Source of the DNA: Geotalea sp. SG265
GTDB taxonomy: Bacteria > Desulfobacterota > Desulfuromonadia > Geobacterales > Geobacteraceae
Assembly (NCBI RefSeq): GCF_022808985.1
Contig: NZ_JAKZFT010000002.1
Location: forward strand, 310,001 to 374,000
Direction of reading: 5' to 3'
Length of the DNA stretch: 64,000 nt
Position numbers and translations under genes: made by a program. The notes under the pieces are model-generated. The model was given only the letters and a program-made list of their open reading frames with translations, had not been told where the DNA came from and did no database searches. Below are positions 1 to 8,810 of this stretch, piece after piece (position 1 is the stretch's first letter; each line of letters opens with the position of its first letter).

Positions 1-330
1 CTCATCTAGGTTGAAAGGCTTATTGATGTAATCATAGGCCCCCATACGCATGGTATTCACGGCCGTCTCCAGCCCACCATGGGCCGTGAGCATGATGACG
101 ATTATGTCATCGTCGAATTCCTTGATCTTTTCCAGAACCTCCAAGCCCCCGATGCCGGGAAGTTGAATATCGAGAAGCACCAGTTCGGGCTGCTCCTCAC
201 GCACAAGGCGAAGGGCATCTTCGCCGTTTCCGGCAGTATAGACCTCATAACCCTGCTTTTTCAGGTTCTGCTCAAGGGACCAACGGATCAGATGTTCGTC
301 GTCAACCACCAGTATTTTCGTTTTTCTCAA
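1..330 (-). CDS. Response regulator, receiver domain (C-terminus beyond window)
   Basis: Only the first 110 codons are present; the gene runs off the left edge. They form a complete CheY-like receiver domain. An acidic pair follows strand 1 (VVDDE), the phospho-acceptor is Asp54 in LLDIQLPG, a Thr lies in MLTAHGG and a Lys in INKPF. The start is TTG at 330 with an AGGGGA ribosome-binding site; no ATG fits. It lies 41 bp downstream of a histidine kinase on the same strand, so the two are probably a cognate pair. In this family the missing part is often an AAA+ sigma-54 activator with a Fis-type DNA-binding end, but that cannot be seen here. Confidence 0.9.
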   Translation of the reverse strand, partial: MRKTKILVVDDEHLIRWSLEQNLKKQGYEVYTAGNGEDALRLVREEQPELVLLDIQLPGIGGLEVLEKIKEFDDDIIVIMLTAHGGLETAVNTMRMGAYDYINKPFNLDE

Positions 331-371
331 GGCAATTCCCCTTTTCGGAAGTATTCAAAAGCAGTCGTACT

Positions 372-1871
372 TTATATGGCAGCCGCCTCAACCAGATTTT
401 CCGAGGTCGGCATAGGCAGCGCCGGCAAAGATACGGTAAATTCTGTCCCTTTGCCGTCCTTGCTGGAAACGGTCAGCGTTCCGTTATGCTGTGACACCAG
501 CTTGTGGCAGATGGCCAGTCCCAGCCCCGTTCCCTGGGCTTTTGTCGTAAAGAACGGCGTAAATATCTTCTCCAGGATCTGGGGAGGAATCCCCTGCCCC
601 GTATCCTTTACCATGATGAGAACCCGTTCGGGATCGGAATTCTCCAGAGCGGTGGTGATGGTCAGGGTGCCACCATCCTGCATTGCCTGCATGGCATTAA
701 GGATTAAATTGAGCAGAACCTGCTGGATCTGCTTCGGGTCCACATAAACCGGAGGCAGGTCCTCCTGGAGCTCCAGCTTTTTCTCTATATCCCTGCTGCC
801 CCGATGCTGGGATGCAAACTTGAGCGTCTTGCGAATGGTAGAGTTGATGTCGATGAAGGTCGGTTCCGGTTGAGCCGGCTTGCCGAAGAACAGCAGATCG
901 TTGACCGTCTTATCGAGCCTGTTGATCTGCTCCAGCACCTCGTCGACAATGGATATGCGTGAATCGGAAGGGGCAAAATCCTCTTTTATGATGGTCATGG
1001 CCGAGGCGATGCCGGTCAGGGGATTCTTTATCTCATGGGCAATGCCGGAGGCCATTTCGCCGACGGAAGCCAAACGATCCGCCCGCTCCATCTGCTGGAA
1101 ATGGTAATGCTCCAGTTCCTGCTTTGCCGTATCGAGGCGGTCCACCATGGAGTCGAAACTGATGATGAGTCGGCCGATCTCATCTTTACCGTCGGGTTTC
1201 ATCCGTACGGACAGATCGCCCTGCTCGACCCGGGCCATATTTTCCGCCAGCAGATGGAGCGGCTTCTTGACGAATTTCAGCATGACCATGGCAATGGCAA
1301 GGGAGAGGAAGGATATGATGGCGATGGTGGAAAAAACGAACAGTTTCGACGCATCCATGATCCGCTTCCGTGTCTCCACCAAGGAATAGTTCACGTTGAG
1401 CAGGCCAATAATGCGGCTTTTGTGGCCGTGACAGACATGGCACTGTTCGTCGTTATAGATCGGCTTCAGCATGCCGAGGACTTCCCCATGTCCCTCCAGG
1501 AAGAAGACCCCCTCTTTCCGGTTGTTGATGAACAGCTGATAATCACGGTCATCGACCGCCTTACCGACTTCGCTCGGGCGGGAAGATTTGAGCACAACGC
1601 CGTGGGGATGGAAGATGCGAACAGCGAGCAGCTTCTGGTTCTGCCCCACCAGCTCCAGAATGGTCTGCACATCTTCGCTGTTGCCGATGCGCATGGAGTT
1701 GTAGGTACTGCGTTCGATGGTACTGAGCAGGAGTTCGCTGCTCTCCCTGGCGGCATCGATCAGCTGCATCTGCTCCCGCCTCAGGGTGACGAAGGTAAAG
1801 GTGCTGATGCCGAAAACGAGCAGCAGGATGGAGATGACTATAACCCGTGTGGTGAGACTCTTAAAGATCAA
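372..1871 (-). CDS. Membrane histidine kinase with a periplasmic c-type haem motif
   Basis: The protein has 499 residues. TM1 spans about 8-30. A periplasmic region (about 31-175) resembles the DUF3365/Tll0287 sensor type and carries one haem motif, CHVCH, at 144-148. TM2 is about 177-199, HAMP about 200-252, the HisKA H-box has His279 (GIAHEIKNP), and the HATPase has N box (NLILNAMQAM), DTGQGIP and GTGLGLAI. It should sense a redox or ligand signal through periplasmic haem and phosphorylate the adjacent receiver protein. The start is TTG at 1871 after GGGAG; no ATG lies near. It is the second-to-last gene of the run beginning near 4661. Confidence 0.9.
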   Translation of the reverse strand: MIFKSLTTRVIVISILLLVFGISTFTFVTLRREQMQLIDAARESSELLLSTIERSTYNSMRIGNSEDVQTILELVGQNQKLLAVRIFHPHGVVLKSSRPSEVGKAVDDRDYQLFINNRKEGVFFLEGHGEVLGMLKPIYNDEQCHVCHGHKSRIIGLLNVNYSLVETRKRIMDASKLFVFSTIAIISFLSLAIAMVMLKFVKKPLHLLAENMARVEQGDLSVRMKPDGKDEIGRLIISFDSMVDRLDTAKQELEHYHFQQMERADRLASVGEMASGIAHEIKNPLTGIASAMTIIKEDFAPSDSRISIVDEVLEQINRLDKTVNDLLFFGKPAQPEPTFIDINSTIRKTLKFASQHRGSRDIEKKLELQEDLPPVYVDPKQIQQVLLNLILNAMQAMQDGGTLTITTALENSDPERVLIMVKDTGQGIPPQILEKIFTPFFTTKAQGTGLGLAICHKLVSQHNGTLTVSSKDGKGTEFTVSLPALPMPTSENLVEAAAI

Positions 1872-1909
1872 TCAGACTCCCGTGCGGCAGTGGCGGAAGG
1901 TTTCGCTGA

Positions 1910-2446
1910 TTACGGTGAAGGTTTTCCCGGTGGTGTGGGCAATCCGGTTATGGTTGTTTTTGTCCCACGTGGTGCCGGCACTTTGTTCCAGATAAATTGC
2001 CAGTCGCTATATTTCTTCTTCCCTTCGAAGTCAATGAAGTCTTTGGGGAAGTTGGCCTGTTTGATGGGCTCCTTCTCACTGGAGCTGGCTACGCCGACGA
2101 TGCCCTGGTTGGCGTCCTTGATCGGGACCCAGTTCTCGCCGGTTATCGGGTCCGGATACAGTCTGCGAAGGTATCGAACATTCTGCAGGGATCGTGGATC
2201 CTTCAGCAGGTCTTTCAGGTCTCGCAAGGGGGTGGCCACATGCTGTCCCGGTCTCGGCTTATACCAGCGGATCATGGCATCCCTGTACTGGGTCCCGGCC
2301 CACAAAAGCTCTTCTTCCCGCTCCCGGTCCATGATCATCTTCCAGGACTGTCCCGCCACTCCCATCATGATCCCCATGATGACGACGATCATCAGGGCAG
2401 CAAGATAGGTGAATCCGGCAGTGGATTTGAGCGGGTGCAGGAACAT
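1910..2446 (-). CDS. Type II secretion/type IV pilus pseudopilin-like protein
   Basis: This 178-residue protein has a prepilin-like N-terminus: a short leader ending in Gly, then FTYLAALMIVVIMG, a hydrophobic helix (residues 11-30). The canonical Glu5 of mature pilins is absent (Phe-Thr-Tyr-Leu-Ala). The rest is soluble, charged and proline-rich. It is probably a minor pseudopilin (PulG/GspH-like), but no other secretion genes are nearby, so its machine is unknown. The ATG directly abuts the transketolase stop codon, with GAGG upstream, so translation is probably coupled. Confidence 0.7.
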   Translation of the reverse strand: MFLHPLKSTAGFTYLAALMIVVIMGIMMGVAGQSWKMIMDREREEELLWAGTQYRDAMIRWYKPRPGQHVATPLRDLKDLLKDPRSLQNVRYLRRLYPDPITGENWVPIKDANQGIVGVASSSEKEPIKQANFPKDFIDFEGKKKYSDWQFIWNKVPAPRGTKTTITGLPTPPGKPSP

Positions 2447-3385
2447 TTATTTCCTCGCAAGCACGTCCTTTGCAGCTTCAACGAGATTTTCCGGCATGAG
2501 GTTGAAATATTTGAGCAGTTCATCCGCCTTGCCCGAGGTACCGAAGCGGTCGTTGATGCCGACCCTCTTCACGGGTGTGGGGCAGTTTTCGGCAAGCAGC
2601 TCGGCGACTGCCCCCCCCAGACCGCCGATTATGGAATGCTCCTCGGCGGTGACGATGGCCCCCGTTTCCTTTGCTGCCTTGATAACAATCTCCCCATCCA
2701 GGGGCTTGATGGTGCCGATGTGGACGACACGGGCCGATATGCCCTCGCTTTTCAGTTGTTCGGCAGCGGCAAGGGCCTGGGCGGTCATGAGACCGGTGGT
2801 GATGAAGGTCATATCGGTCCCCTTGGCAAGCTCAGAGCCTTTGCCGATCTGGAAGACATGGTCCTCAGGGAAGACGGTCGGCACCTTGTTGCGGCCGAGC
2901 CTGATGTAGAACGGCCCCTTCGCAGCGGCTGCAGCCCTGATCGCCCCTTTGGTCTCGACGCCGTCGGCAGGAACGATAACGGTCATGTTGGGAATGGCGC
3001 GCATGATGGCAATATCCTCCACCGACTGGTGGGAACCGCCATCCTCACCTACCGTAACCCCGCCGTGGGTGGCAACGACCTTGACATTGGCTTTCGGATA
3101 GGCGGCCGACTGGCGAATCTGTTCCCAGCCGCGCCCCGCAGCGAAAATGGCGAAGGTGGAAAGAAAAGGTATTTTCCCCACAGCGGCCAGACCTGCTGCA
3201 GTACCGATCATGTTCGCCTCGGCAATGCCCATATTGAAAAAACGCTCGGGAAATTTCTTTGCAAACACCCCGGTCTTGGTGGAGCCGGAAAGATCAGCAT
3301 CCAGCGCGACGATATCTATATTCTCCTCGCCCAGTTCCGCAAGGGCCTCCCCATATGCGTCCCTGGTGGCAATCATTTTACTCAT
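2447..3385 (-). CDS. Transketolase, C-terminal subunit (pyrimidine-binding and C-terminal domains)
   Basis: The 312 residues match the C-terminal half of transketolase (transketolase_pyr, about 5-165, then transketolase_C). Family features include the GIAEANMIG segment and THGGVTVGEDGGSHQS. It pairs with the adjacent N-terminal subunit to form a split transketolase that moves two-carbon units between sugar phosphates in the non-oxidative pentose phosphate pathway. The gap to the N-terminal subunit gene is 28 bp. Split transketolases are common in this lineage and in archaea. Confidence 0.93.
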   Translation of the reverse strand: MSKMIATRDAYGEALAELGEENIDIVALDADLSGSTKTGVFAKKFPERFFNMGIAEANMIGTAAGLAAVGKIPFLSTFAIFAAGRGWEQIRQSAAYPKANVKVVATHGGVTVGEDGGSHQSVEDIAIMRAIPNMTVIVPADGVETKGAIRAAAAAKGPFYIRLGRNKVPTVFPEDHVFQIGKGSELAKGTDMTFITTGLMTAQALAAAEQLKSEGISARVVHIGTIKPLDGEIVIKAAKETGAIVTAEEHSIIGGLGGAVAELLAENCPTPVKRVGINDRFGTSGKADELLKYFNLMPENLVEAAKDVLARK

Positions 3386-3413
3386 TTATCCAATCCCTTC
3401 TTATTATAGGTTT

Positions 3414-4241
3414 TTATTCGCAGAAGCAGCCGAGACACTCCAGTGCCCGCGGCAGCTCCTCGTCACTGGGAGGAACGCCATGGTAGGAGGCTTTGTTCTC
3501 GAAGAAGGATACACCTTTTCCCTTCACCGTCCTGGCGACGATCATCGTCGGTTTCCCCTTGACCGTTTCGGCGGCATCGAGGGCGCCGATGATGGCCCCC
3601 ATGTCATGGCCGTCGATATCCAGGACGTTCCAGCCGAAGGCCCGGAACTTATCGGTGATGGGGGCGACATTCATGACCCGGCTCACCTCGCCGTCGATTT
3701 GCAGGTTGTTGGCGTCGACCATGGCACAGAGGTTGTCCAACTGGTAATGGGCGCTAGCCATGGCCGCTTCCCATACCTGCCCCTCCTGAAGTTCGCCATC
3801 TCCGAGTATGGCATAAACCCTGCTGTCTTTGCCGTCAGTCTTGAGGCCGAGGGCCATGCCGTTGGCCATGGAAAGCCCCTGTCCAAGGGAGCCGGTGCAG
3901 ACATCCACGCCGGGAGTTCCTTTGCAGTCCGGGTGGCCCTGGAGGTGGCTGCCGAGACGGCGCAACATCATCATGTCCTCTTTGGGAAAATAGCCTGCTT
4001 CAGCGAGAGCCGCATAGAGTGCAGGTGCAGCATGCCCTTTGCTGAGGACGAACCGATCCCGTTCCGGCCATGCAGGGTCGGCGGGGTTGTGGCGCATTTT
4101 GTGAAAATAAAGGGCGGTGACCATGTCGGTGGCGGACAGTGAGCCGCCGGTATGACCGGACTGTGATTTGTGCAGGGCCCTGACTATGGAGATGCGAAGT
4201 TGCCGGGCCTTTTCCTCCAGTTGCGTTATGCGATCGTTCAC
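3414..4241 (-). CDS. Transketolase, N-terminal (thiamine diphosphate-binding) subunit
   Basis: The 275 residues match the N-terminal thiamine diphosphate-binding half of transketolase. The TPP motif starts at GDGELQEGQVWEAAM and ends at VDANN, and GHTGGSLS and SKGHAAPALY are conserved. It works with the subunit encoded just downstream. The start is GTG at 4241 after GGAAGAG. The upstream gene is an unknown on the same strand, 27 bp away. Confidence 0.93.
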   Translation of the reverse strand: MNDRITQLEEKARQLRISIVRALHKSQSGHTGGSLSATDMVTALYFHKMRHNPADPAWPERDRFVLSKGHAAPALYAALAEAGYFPKEDMMMLRRLGSHLQGHPDCKGTPGVDVCTGSLGQGLSMANGMALGLKTDGKDSRVYAILGDGELQEGQVWEAAMASAHYQLDNLCAMVDANNLQIDGEVSRVMNVAPITDKFRAFGWNVLDIDGHDMGAIIGALDAAETVKGKPTMIVARTVKGKGVSFFENKASYHGVPPSDEELPRALECLGCFCE

Positions 4242-4268
4242 GTGAAGCTCTTCCTTTCAGACGATGAG

Positions 4269-4661
4269 TTAGTCGTCGTCGGTAATGAGATAATCAAGGA
4301 TGATCTCATCGAGACTTTGGCTTGCCTGGCCGTTTTCAGCAGGCTTTGCTGTTGTATCTTTTGCGGGAGACGGGAGAGGCGCGACATTTTCTCCCGGCTG
4401 ATTGAAGATGCGCTGATCAAATTCCGCCGCCTTCAGCCGGCGCATCATATCCTTGTGCTGCTCCTTCATCAGGTCTTCGACGACCTGTTCCAGGTTGTCA
4501 ACCTTGATGATGTCCGCATAACTTGTCTTGATCGAGGCGAGAATAGTACCGCCCCGGTAAAGGAGCGTGATGATGTGGGGATTGGCTATGCCGCTGTCCT
4601 CTGTCTGGACATGGAATATTTCCCCCTTGTACCTGATGTTGTGATTGAATCCGCCTACCAT
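4269..4661 (-). CDS. Conserved hypothetical protein
   Basis: I do not recognise the family. The 130-residue soluble protein begins with a beta-rich block containing FHVQTEDSG and NPHIITLLYRGG, followed by a helix (VVEDLMKEQHKDMMRRL), a low-complexity Ala/Pro/Lys linker and an acidic tail ending in YLITDDD. No signal peptide or membrane helix is seen. I chose ATG 4661 because GGAG lies 8 bases upstream; a TTG at 4679 would add six residues. It heads the transketolase/pseudopilin/kinase run. Confidence 0.7.
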   Translation of the reverse strand: MVGGFNHNIRYKGEIFHVQTEDSGIANPHIITLLYRGGTILASIKTSYADIIKVDNLEQVVEDLMKEQHKDMMRRLKAAEFDQRIFNQPGENVAPLPSPAKDTTAKPAENGQASQSLDEIILDYLITDDD

Positions 4662-4772
4662 TATGTGTTTCTCCGCCAAATGACGTACAAGTTGTCAACC
4701 TACCATAGGCAACCGAGAGTTGCAACAAGTAAAACAGCGAATATCTCAATGGGTTATGGTTGGGTAAGGACC

Positions 4773-7199
4773 TCAGTTTCCATTGTTTTTGCCGAGAAGG
4801 ACCTTGATTTTCGATACCGCTTCCATGGCATCCTTGGCATAGAGATCGGCACCGATTTCGGTGGCGTAATCCTGGGTCAGAACAGCCCCACCCACCATGG
4901 TAAACGTCTTGACCCCGGCCTCCCGCAACAGGCTCACCACATTCTCCATCTCGGCCATAGTCGTCGTCATCAGGGCCGAAAGACCGACGGCATCCACATT
5001 GCGGGCCTTGGCTTCGGCAACAATTTTCGCCGCCGGGACGTTTTTGCCGAGATCGATCACCTCGAAGCCGTGATTTTCAAGGAGGGTGCAGACGATGTTC
5101 TTGCCGATGTCGTGGATGTCCCCCTCCACCGTGGCCATTAGTATCCTGCCGAGGCTTGCCAGGTTCATTCCCTGCATTTCCTGCTTCAGCCGGGCAAAGG
5201 CGGTCTTCATGGTCTCCGCCGAAAGCATCACCTGGGGCAGATAGACGATATTCTTCTCGAAACGGCGTCCCACCTCTTCCAATCCCGGCAGAAGTCCTTC
5301 GTTGCTGATCTCCAGCGGGCTCAATCCCTGAGCCAAGGCGGCTTCCACATGGGCGACGATATTCTCCCCGTCGCCGTCAATGACCGCCTTGGCCAGGATG
5401 CCCCGGATATCCAGAGGAGCCTGCTCCGCCGGCGCACCCGGCTGAACAGCGACCGTCCCCTTATAGGCATCGATGTAGGCGGCAGCGTTGGCATCACGGT
5501 TGAGCAGGACCATGACCGAGCGCCAGACATCCATCATCGCCTGCTCCTTGGGATTGATGATCGCCGCATCGAGTCCGGCCTCCATGGCCATGGCGAAAAA
5601 GGCCGAGGAAATGAGCGGGCGGCACGGCAGTCCAAAGGAGATGTTACTGACACCAAGTACCGTGTTGAGTTGCAACTCCCCCTTGACCCGGCGGATGGCC
5701 GAGAGTGTTTCCATGGCCCGCTTCTGCTCGGCACTGACCGCCAGGGTCAGGCAGTCGATAACCACGTCGTTTCTCCTGATCCCCAGGGAAACGGCTCTCT
5801 CTGCTATTGTGGCGGCAATGGCAGTGCGGGCCTCGGCAGTCTCGGGTATGCCGCTCTCGTCCAGGGTAAGGCCGATGACGGCGGCGCCGTATTTCTTTGC
5901 CAGCGGCAGGATGCGGCGCAGGCTCTTTTCCTCGCCGTTGACGGAATTGATCAGCACCTTGCCGTCGGCCGACTTGAGCCCTCGCTCCAAAGCCTCTGGG
6001 TTAGAGGAATCCAGGACCAACGGCACAGAGGCAGCCCCGGCGGCGCAGAACACCGCCTGTTCCATGGCAGCCGGCTCATCGATTCCTGGGGCACCCACAT
6101 TCACATCGAGGAGTGTCGCCCCGGCGGCAATCTGTTCCATTGCTTCCCGCCGGATATAGGAAACCTTCCCCTCCCGCAGCTCGGCAGCAAAGGCTTTCTT
6201 GCCGGTAGGATTGATCCGCTCGCCGATGATGGCCACCGGCCGGCCGCCACCAATGGCCCCGCAACCGCCACGACCGGAGAGCCACGTTGTCCCGTCGGTG
6301 AAAGCAAACTGCGGCAAGGTCTGATCCTTGCCCGCCAAGGCATCCTTGATGGCCCGGATGTGTGCAGGGGTGGTACCGCAGCAGCCACCGATGATCCGCA
6401 CGCCCAGTGCGAGCATCCTTTCATGGTAGACGGTCATCTCGTCGGGGGTGGCAGGGAATACGGTATTGCCATCCTTCAGCACCGGCAAACCTGCATTGGC
6501 CTGGGAAATAAGGGGAAGGGTGGAGACGCGGCGCATGGCGGAGAGGATATCGTAAATCCCCTCAACTCCCAAGCCGCAGTTTGAGCCTATGATGTCAGCG
6601 CCGACCGCCTCAAGGGTGATGGCGGCAGCCTCAGGAGGCGTGCCGAGCACAGTGCGTCCCTTGTCGTCGAAGGTAAGCATGGCTATGATGGGGATTTCCG
6701 CAGAAATTTCCCGGATGGCAATGATGGCAGCACGGATCTCCTTGATATCCAGAAAGGTTTCCAGGGTGATGAGATCGGCACCGGCACCGACGAGAGCCTC
6801 AGCCTGCTCGCGGAACTGGGCTGCCATCTGGTCAAAGGTCAGGTCTCCCACCGGCTCCACGAATTTCCCGGTAGGCCCCATGGAAGCTGCCACATAGGCC
6901 CGCTTCCCCGCCACACCGCGGGCAATTTCCACCGCTCTGGCATTGATCTCTGCAAGCCGCCCTTCAAGGCCGTAATGGGAGAGCTTTTCCCGGCTGCCAC
7001 CGAAGGTATTGGTAACGATAATATCGGCGCCTGCATCCAAATATTGCCGGTGCACCTCTGCCACAGTCCCCGGCAGGGTCAGGATCAACTCCTCAGGAGA
7101 CTGCCCCGGCTTAAGCCCACGCTGCTGGAGCATGGTCCCCATGGCGCCATCCAGCACCAGCACCCGCTCTTTGATGGCCTGCAGGAAAGGTTGTTTCAT
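4773..7199 (-). CDS. metH: Cobalamin-dependent methionine synthase, short form without the reactivation domain
   Basis: The 808 residues carry the homocysteine S-methyltransferase domain (about 1-300, zinc ligands in GSNCGLG and GGCCGTTP), the pterin-binding methyltetrahydrofolate domain (about 320-580) and the B12-binding cap plus Rossmann domain (about 600-805, base-off His motif DIHDIGKN). It methylates homocysteine to methionine. The C-terminal S-adenosylmethionine reactivation domain of E. coli MetH (about 1,230 residues in all) is absent, so oxidised cob(II)alamin must be repaired by another protein. ATG 7199 has GAGGGG six bases upstream; a TTG at 7214 is less likely. Confidence 0.95.
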   Translation of the reverse strand: MKQPFLQAIKERVLVLDGAMGTMLQQRGLKPGQSPEELILTLPGTVAEVHRQYLDAGADIIVTNTFGGSREKLSHYGLEGRLAEINARAVEIARGVAGKRAYVAASMGPTGKFVEPVGDLTFDQMAAQFREQAEALVGAGADLITLETFLDIKEIRAAIIAIREISAEIPIIAMLTFDDKGRTVLGTPPEAAAITLEAVGADIIGSNCGLGVEGIYDILSAMRRVSTLPLISQANAGLPVLKDGNTVFPATPDEMTVYHERMLALGVRIIGGCCGTTPAHIRAIKDALAGKDQTLPQFAFTDGTTWLSGRGGCGAIGGGRPVAIIGERINPTGKKAFAAELREGKVSYIRREAMEQIAAGATLLDVNVGAPGIDEPAAMEQAVFCAAGAASVPLVLDSSNPEALERGLKSADGKVLINSVNGEEKSLRRILPLAKKYGAAVIGLTLDESGIPETAEARTAIAATIAERAVSLGIRRNDVVIDCLTLAVSAEQKRAMETLSAIRRVKGELQLNTVLGVSNISFGLPCRPLISSAFFAMAMEAGLDAAIINPKEQAMMDVWRSVMVLLNRDANAAAYIDAYKGTVAVQPGAPAEQAPLDIRGILAKAVIDGDGENIVAHVEAALAQGLSPLEISNEGLLPGLEEVGRRFEKNIVYLPQVMLSAETMKTAFARLKQEMQGMNLASLGRILMATVEGDIHDIGKNIVCTLLENHGFEVIDLGKNVPAAKIVAEAKARNVDAVGLSALMTTTMAEMENVVSLLREAGVKTFTMVGGAVLTQDYATEIGADLYAKDAMEAVSKIKVLLGKNNGN

Positions 7200-7255
7200 T
7201 GGTACCCCTCGCAAAGGTAATGTAGTGGCAATCAGCAGAAGGCCAGCCCCGGAAT

Positions 7256-7819
7256 TTACCGCTTTTCCAGGTTAAAGTCAGGAACGAGCGCTTGGCGCAG
7301 GTCCAGATGCCCCTTGATGGTGGTGACCGGTTGTCCTTCCTTGAGAAAAAGAACTTTTTTTACCTGGGGGAAATTGACGGCAATGGTATCGACAACTGCG
7401 TACACCGCCGTCATTTCGGCTGCACTCCCGGAAGGGAGATCGTCGTATAGTTCCCTGCCGAAATCGACAACTGCCTCGTCTACCTGCAGGGTGACGCTCC
7501 TGACCTGGGTGCTGTCGGGCACGACCGGGCCGTAATCCCCCACCGGGCCGCTGGCCAACTCGTCGATGATTGCCTCGATGGATTCGGCAGGGCTGGCTCC
7601 GGCCTCTATTTCCCGCCCTTCGCGAACGAGATTGCCGTTTTCATCGGCAAAAAACAAGGTGACCATCATGGTCCCGGCCTGCTCCATGGGGGGGGAGATC
7701 CTGGGAGTGGTGCTGATGCGGTATTTCTTCACCACCAGGGCACCAACGATTGCGGCGAAGACAAGAAAGGCAATGACGATGAACCGCATCCCCCTGCGGG
7801 GCTGTCTATTTTTCTTCAC
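7256..7819 (-). CDS. GerMN-domain membrane-anchored protein
   Basis: The 187-residue protein has a basic N-terminus, one membrane helix (about residues 13-30) and an extracytoplasmic domain. That domain resembles GerMN: VTLFFADENGNLVREGREI, SPAESIEAIIDELASGP, and a strand before AVYAVVDTIAVNFPQVKKV. Its role outside sporulating bacteria is not established; envelope association is inferred. It overlaps the end of murI. I chose GTG 7819 for a well-placed GAGGAG; ATG 7846 would add nine residues but has no such site. Confidence 0.75.
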   Translation of the reverse strand: MKKNRQPRRGMRFIVIAFLVFAAIVGALVVKKYRISTTPRISPPMEQAGTMMVTLFFADENGNLVREGREIEAGASPAESIEAIIDELASGPVGDYGPVVPDSTQVRSVTLQVDEAVVDFGRELYDDLPSGSAAEMTAVYAVVDTIAVNFPQVKKVLFLKEGQPVTTIKGHLDLRQALVPDFNLEKR

Positions 7820-8645
7820 CGGGTTGCTCCTCTTCACGGGTTTCATCGTCCAGGTTCACCTGGTACACATCTCCCAGGCGCTCGCCGAGAAAGCGGTTAC
7901 CGACCCGGATAAATCCGGCCGGAACGTCGGTAACAAAGAAGTGGTGGTTTCCCTTTTCCGACGACGGGCGCAGCAGCGATTTTTTGCCAAGAATTTCCGC
8001 CACGGTGAAGGCGGTTTCCTCGGCTGAGTCCACCAGGGTCACCCCATCCCCCATGACCTCGGCGATGATCCCCTTGAGGATGGGATAATGGGTGCAGCCC
8101 AGGACCAGGGTATCGACCGCCTCTTCCTTGAGCCCCTTGAGATAGGCCTGTGCCGTCAGCCTGGCGACCTCGTTGTCGATCCACCCTTCCTCAGCCAGGG
8201 GGACGAACAGCGGGCAGGCCCGGGTCACCACCTCGATCTCCGGATTGATGCGTTTGATGGCCTTGGCATAGGCACTGCTCTTGATCGTACCTGCCGTGCC
8301 GATGACCCCCACCTTGCCGCTGCGGGTAACTGCGGCGGCCCGCCGGGCGCCCGGCTCGATAACACCGACGATGGGAATGGAGAATTCCTTTTTCAAGGCC
8401 GCCAGGGAAACAGCAGAGGCGGTATTGCAGGCAACCACCAGCATCTTGATGTCCCGACTGACCAGAAACGAGGTGATCTGCCGCGAGTAGCGGGTAACCG
8501 TTTCAGGGGACTTGGTTCCGTAAGGCACGCGCGCCGTATCCCCAAGATAGATAGTATCTTCCTGGGGCAGAACCTTAATGATCTCCTTGAGGACCGTCAG
8601 CCCCCCAACCCCGGAATCAAATATGCCGATAGCTTTCCAAGCCAC
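7806..8645 (-). CDS. murI: Glutamate racemase
   Basis: MurI converts L-glutamate to D-glutamate for peptidoglycan. The 279-residue protein has the N-terminal signature GIFDSGVGGLTV, the first catalytic Cys in VVACNTASA and the second in LGCTHYPIL, plus the conserved DTARVPYGTKS. I prefer the GTG start at 8645 (GGGAGAGA upstream, consistent with the family N-terminus); a TTG at 8657 would add four residues. It is the first gene after a strong predicted promoter (8688-8716) and probably co-transcribes with the GerMN gene. Confidence 0.95.
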   Translation of the reverse strand: MAWKAIGIFDSGVGGLTVLKEIIKVLPQEDTIYLGDTARVPYGTKSPETVTRYSRQITSFLVSRDIKMLVVACNTASAVSLAALKKEFSIPIVGVIEPGARRAAAVTRSGKVGVIGTAGTIKSSAYAKAIKRINPEIEVVTRACPLFVPLAEEGWIDNEVARLTAQAYLKGLKEEAVDTLVLGCTHYPILKGIIAEVMGDGVTLVDSAEETAFTVAEILGKKSLLRPSSEKGNHHFFVTDVPAGFIRVGNRFLGERLGDVYQVNLDDETREEEQPGEEK

Positions 8646-8687
8646 ACTCTCTCCCAAAACCGCAGTTGACGTGAATTGAAACGTTTA

Positions 8688-8716
8688 ATAGTATTTTAGC
8701 CTACCCCCGTTGTCAA
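8688..8716 (-). promoter_or_regulatory. Sigma-70-type promoter for murI
   Basis: Reading the minus strand, TTGACA (8716-8711) and TACTAT (8693-8688) are separated by 17 bases, close to the consensus. It points at murI, whose start lies about 43 bp downstream. Its -35 box overlaps that of the oppositely directed promoter at 8710-8738. Confidence 0.7.
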
Positions 8717-8738
8717 GGCATTTGCTCCACTTTATGAA
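8710..8738 (+). promoter_or_regulatory. Sigma-70-type promoter for the 8811-11825 gene run
   Basis: On the plus strand TTGTCA (8710-8715) and TATGAA (8733-8738) are 17 bases apart. The first plus-strand gene starts 72 bp downstream. The -35 hexamer shares five bases with the -35 of the murI promoter on the other strand, so the two polymerase sites overlap. Confidence 0.6.
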
Positions 8739-8810
8739 TACAATAAATCTTTAATTTCTCAGGAAAATCTGCTATGTATCCTCAGTAATCTTCGCAAGGT
8801 TGGAGACCAT

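Noticed and set aside
1035-3409. Two long plus-strand ORFs (457 and 470 codons) opposite the kinase and transketolase genes
   Set aside because: They are antisense to well-supported genes, lack ribosome-binding sites and have no recognisable domain; they are high-GC shadow frames.
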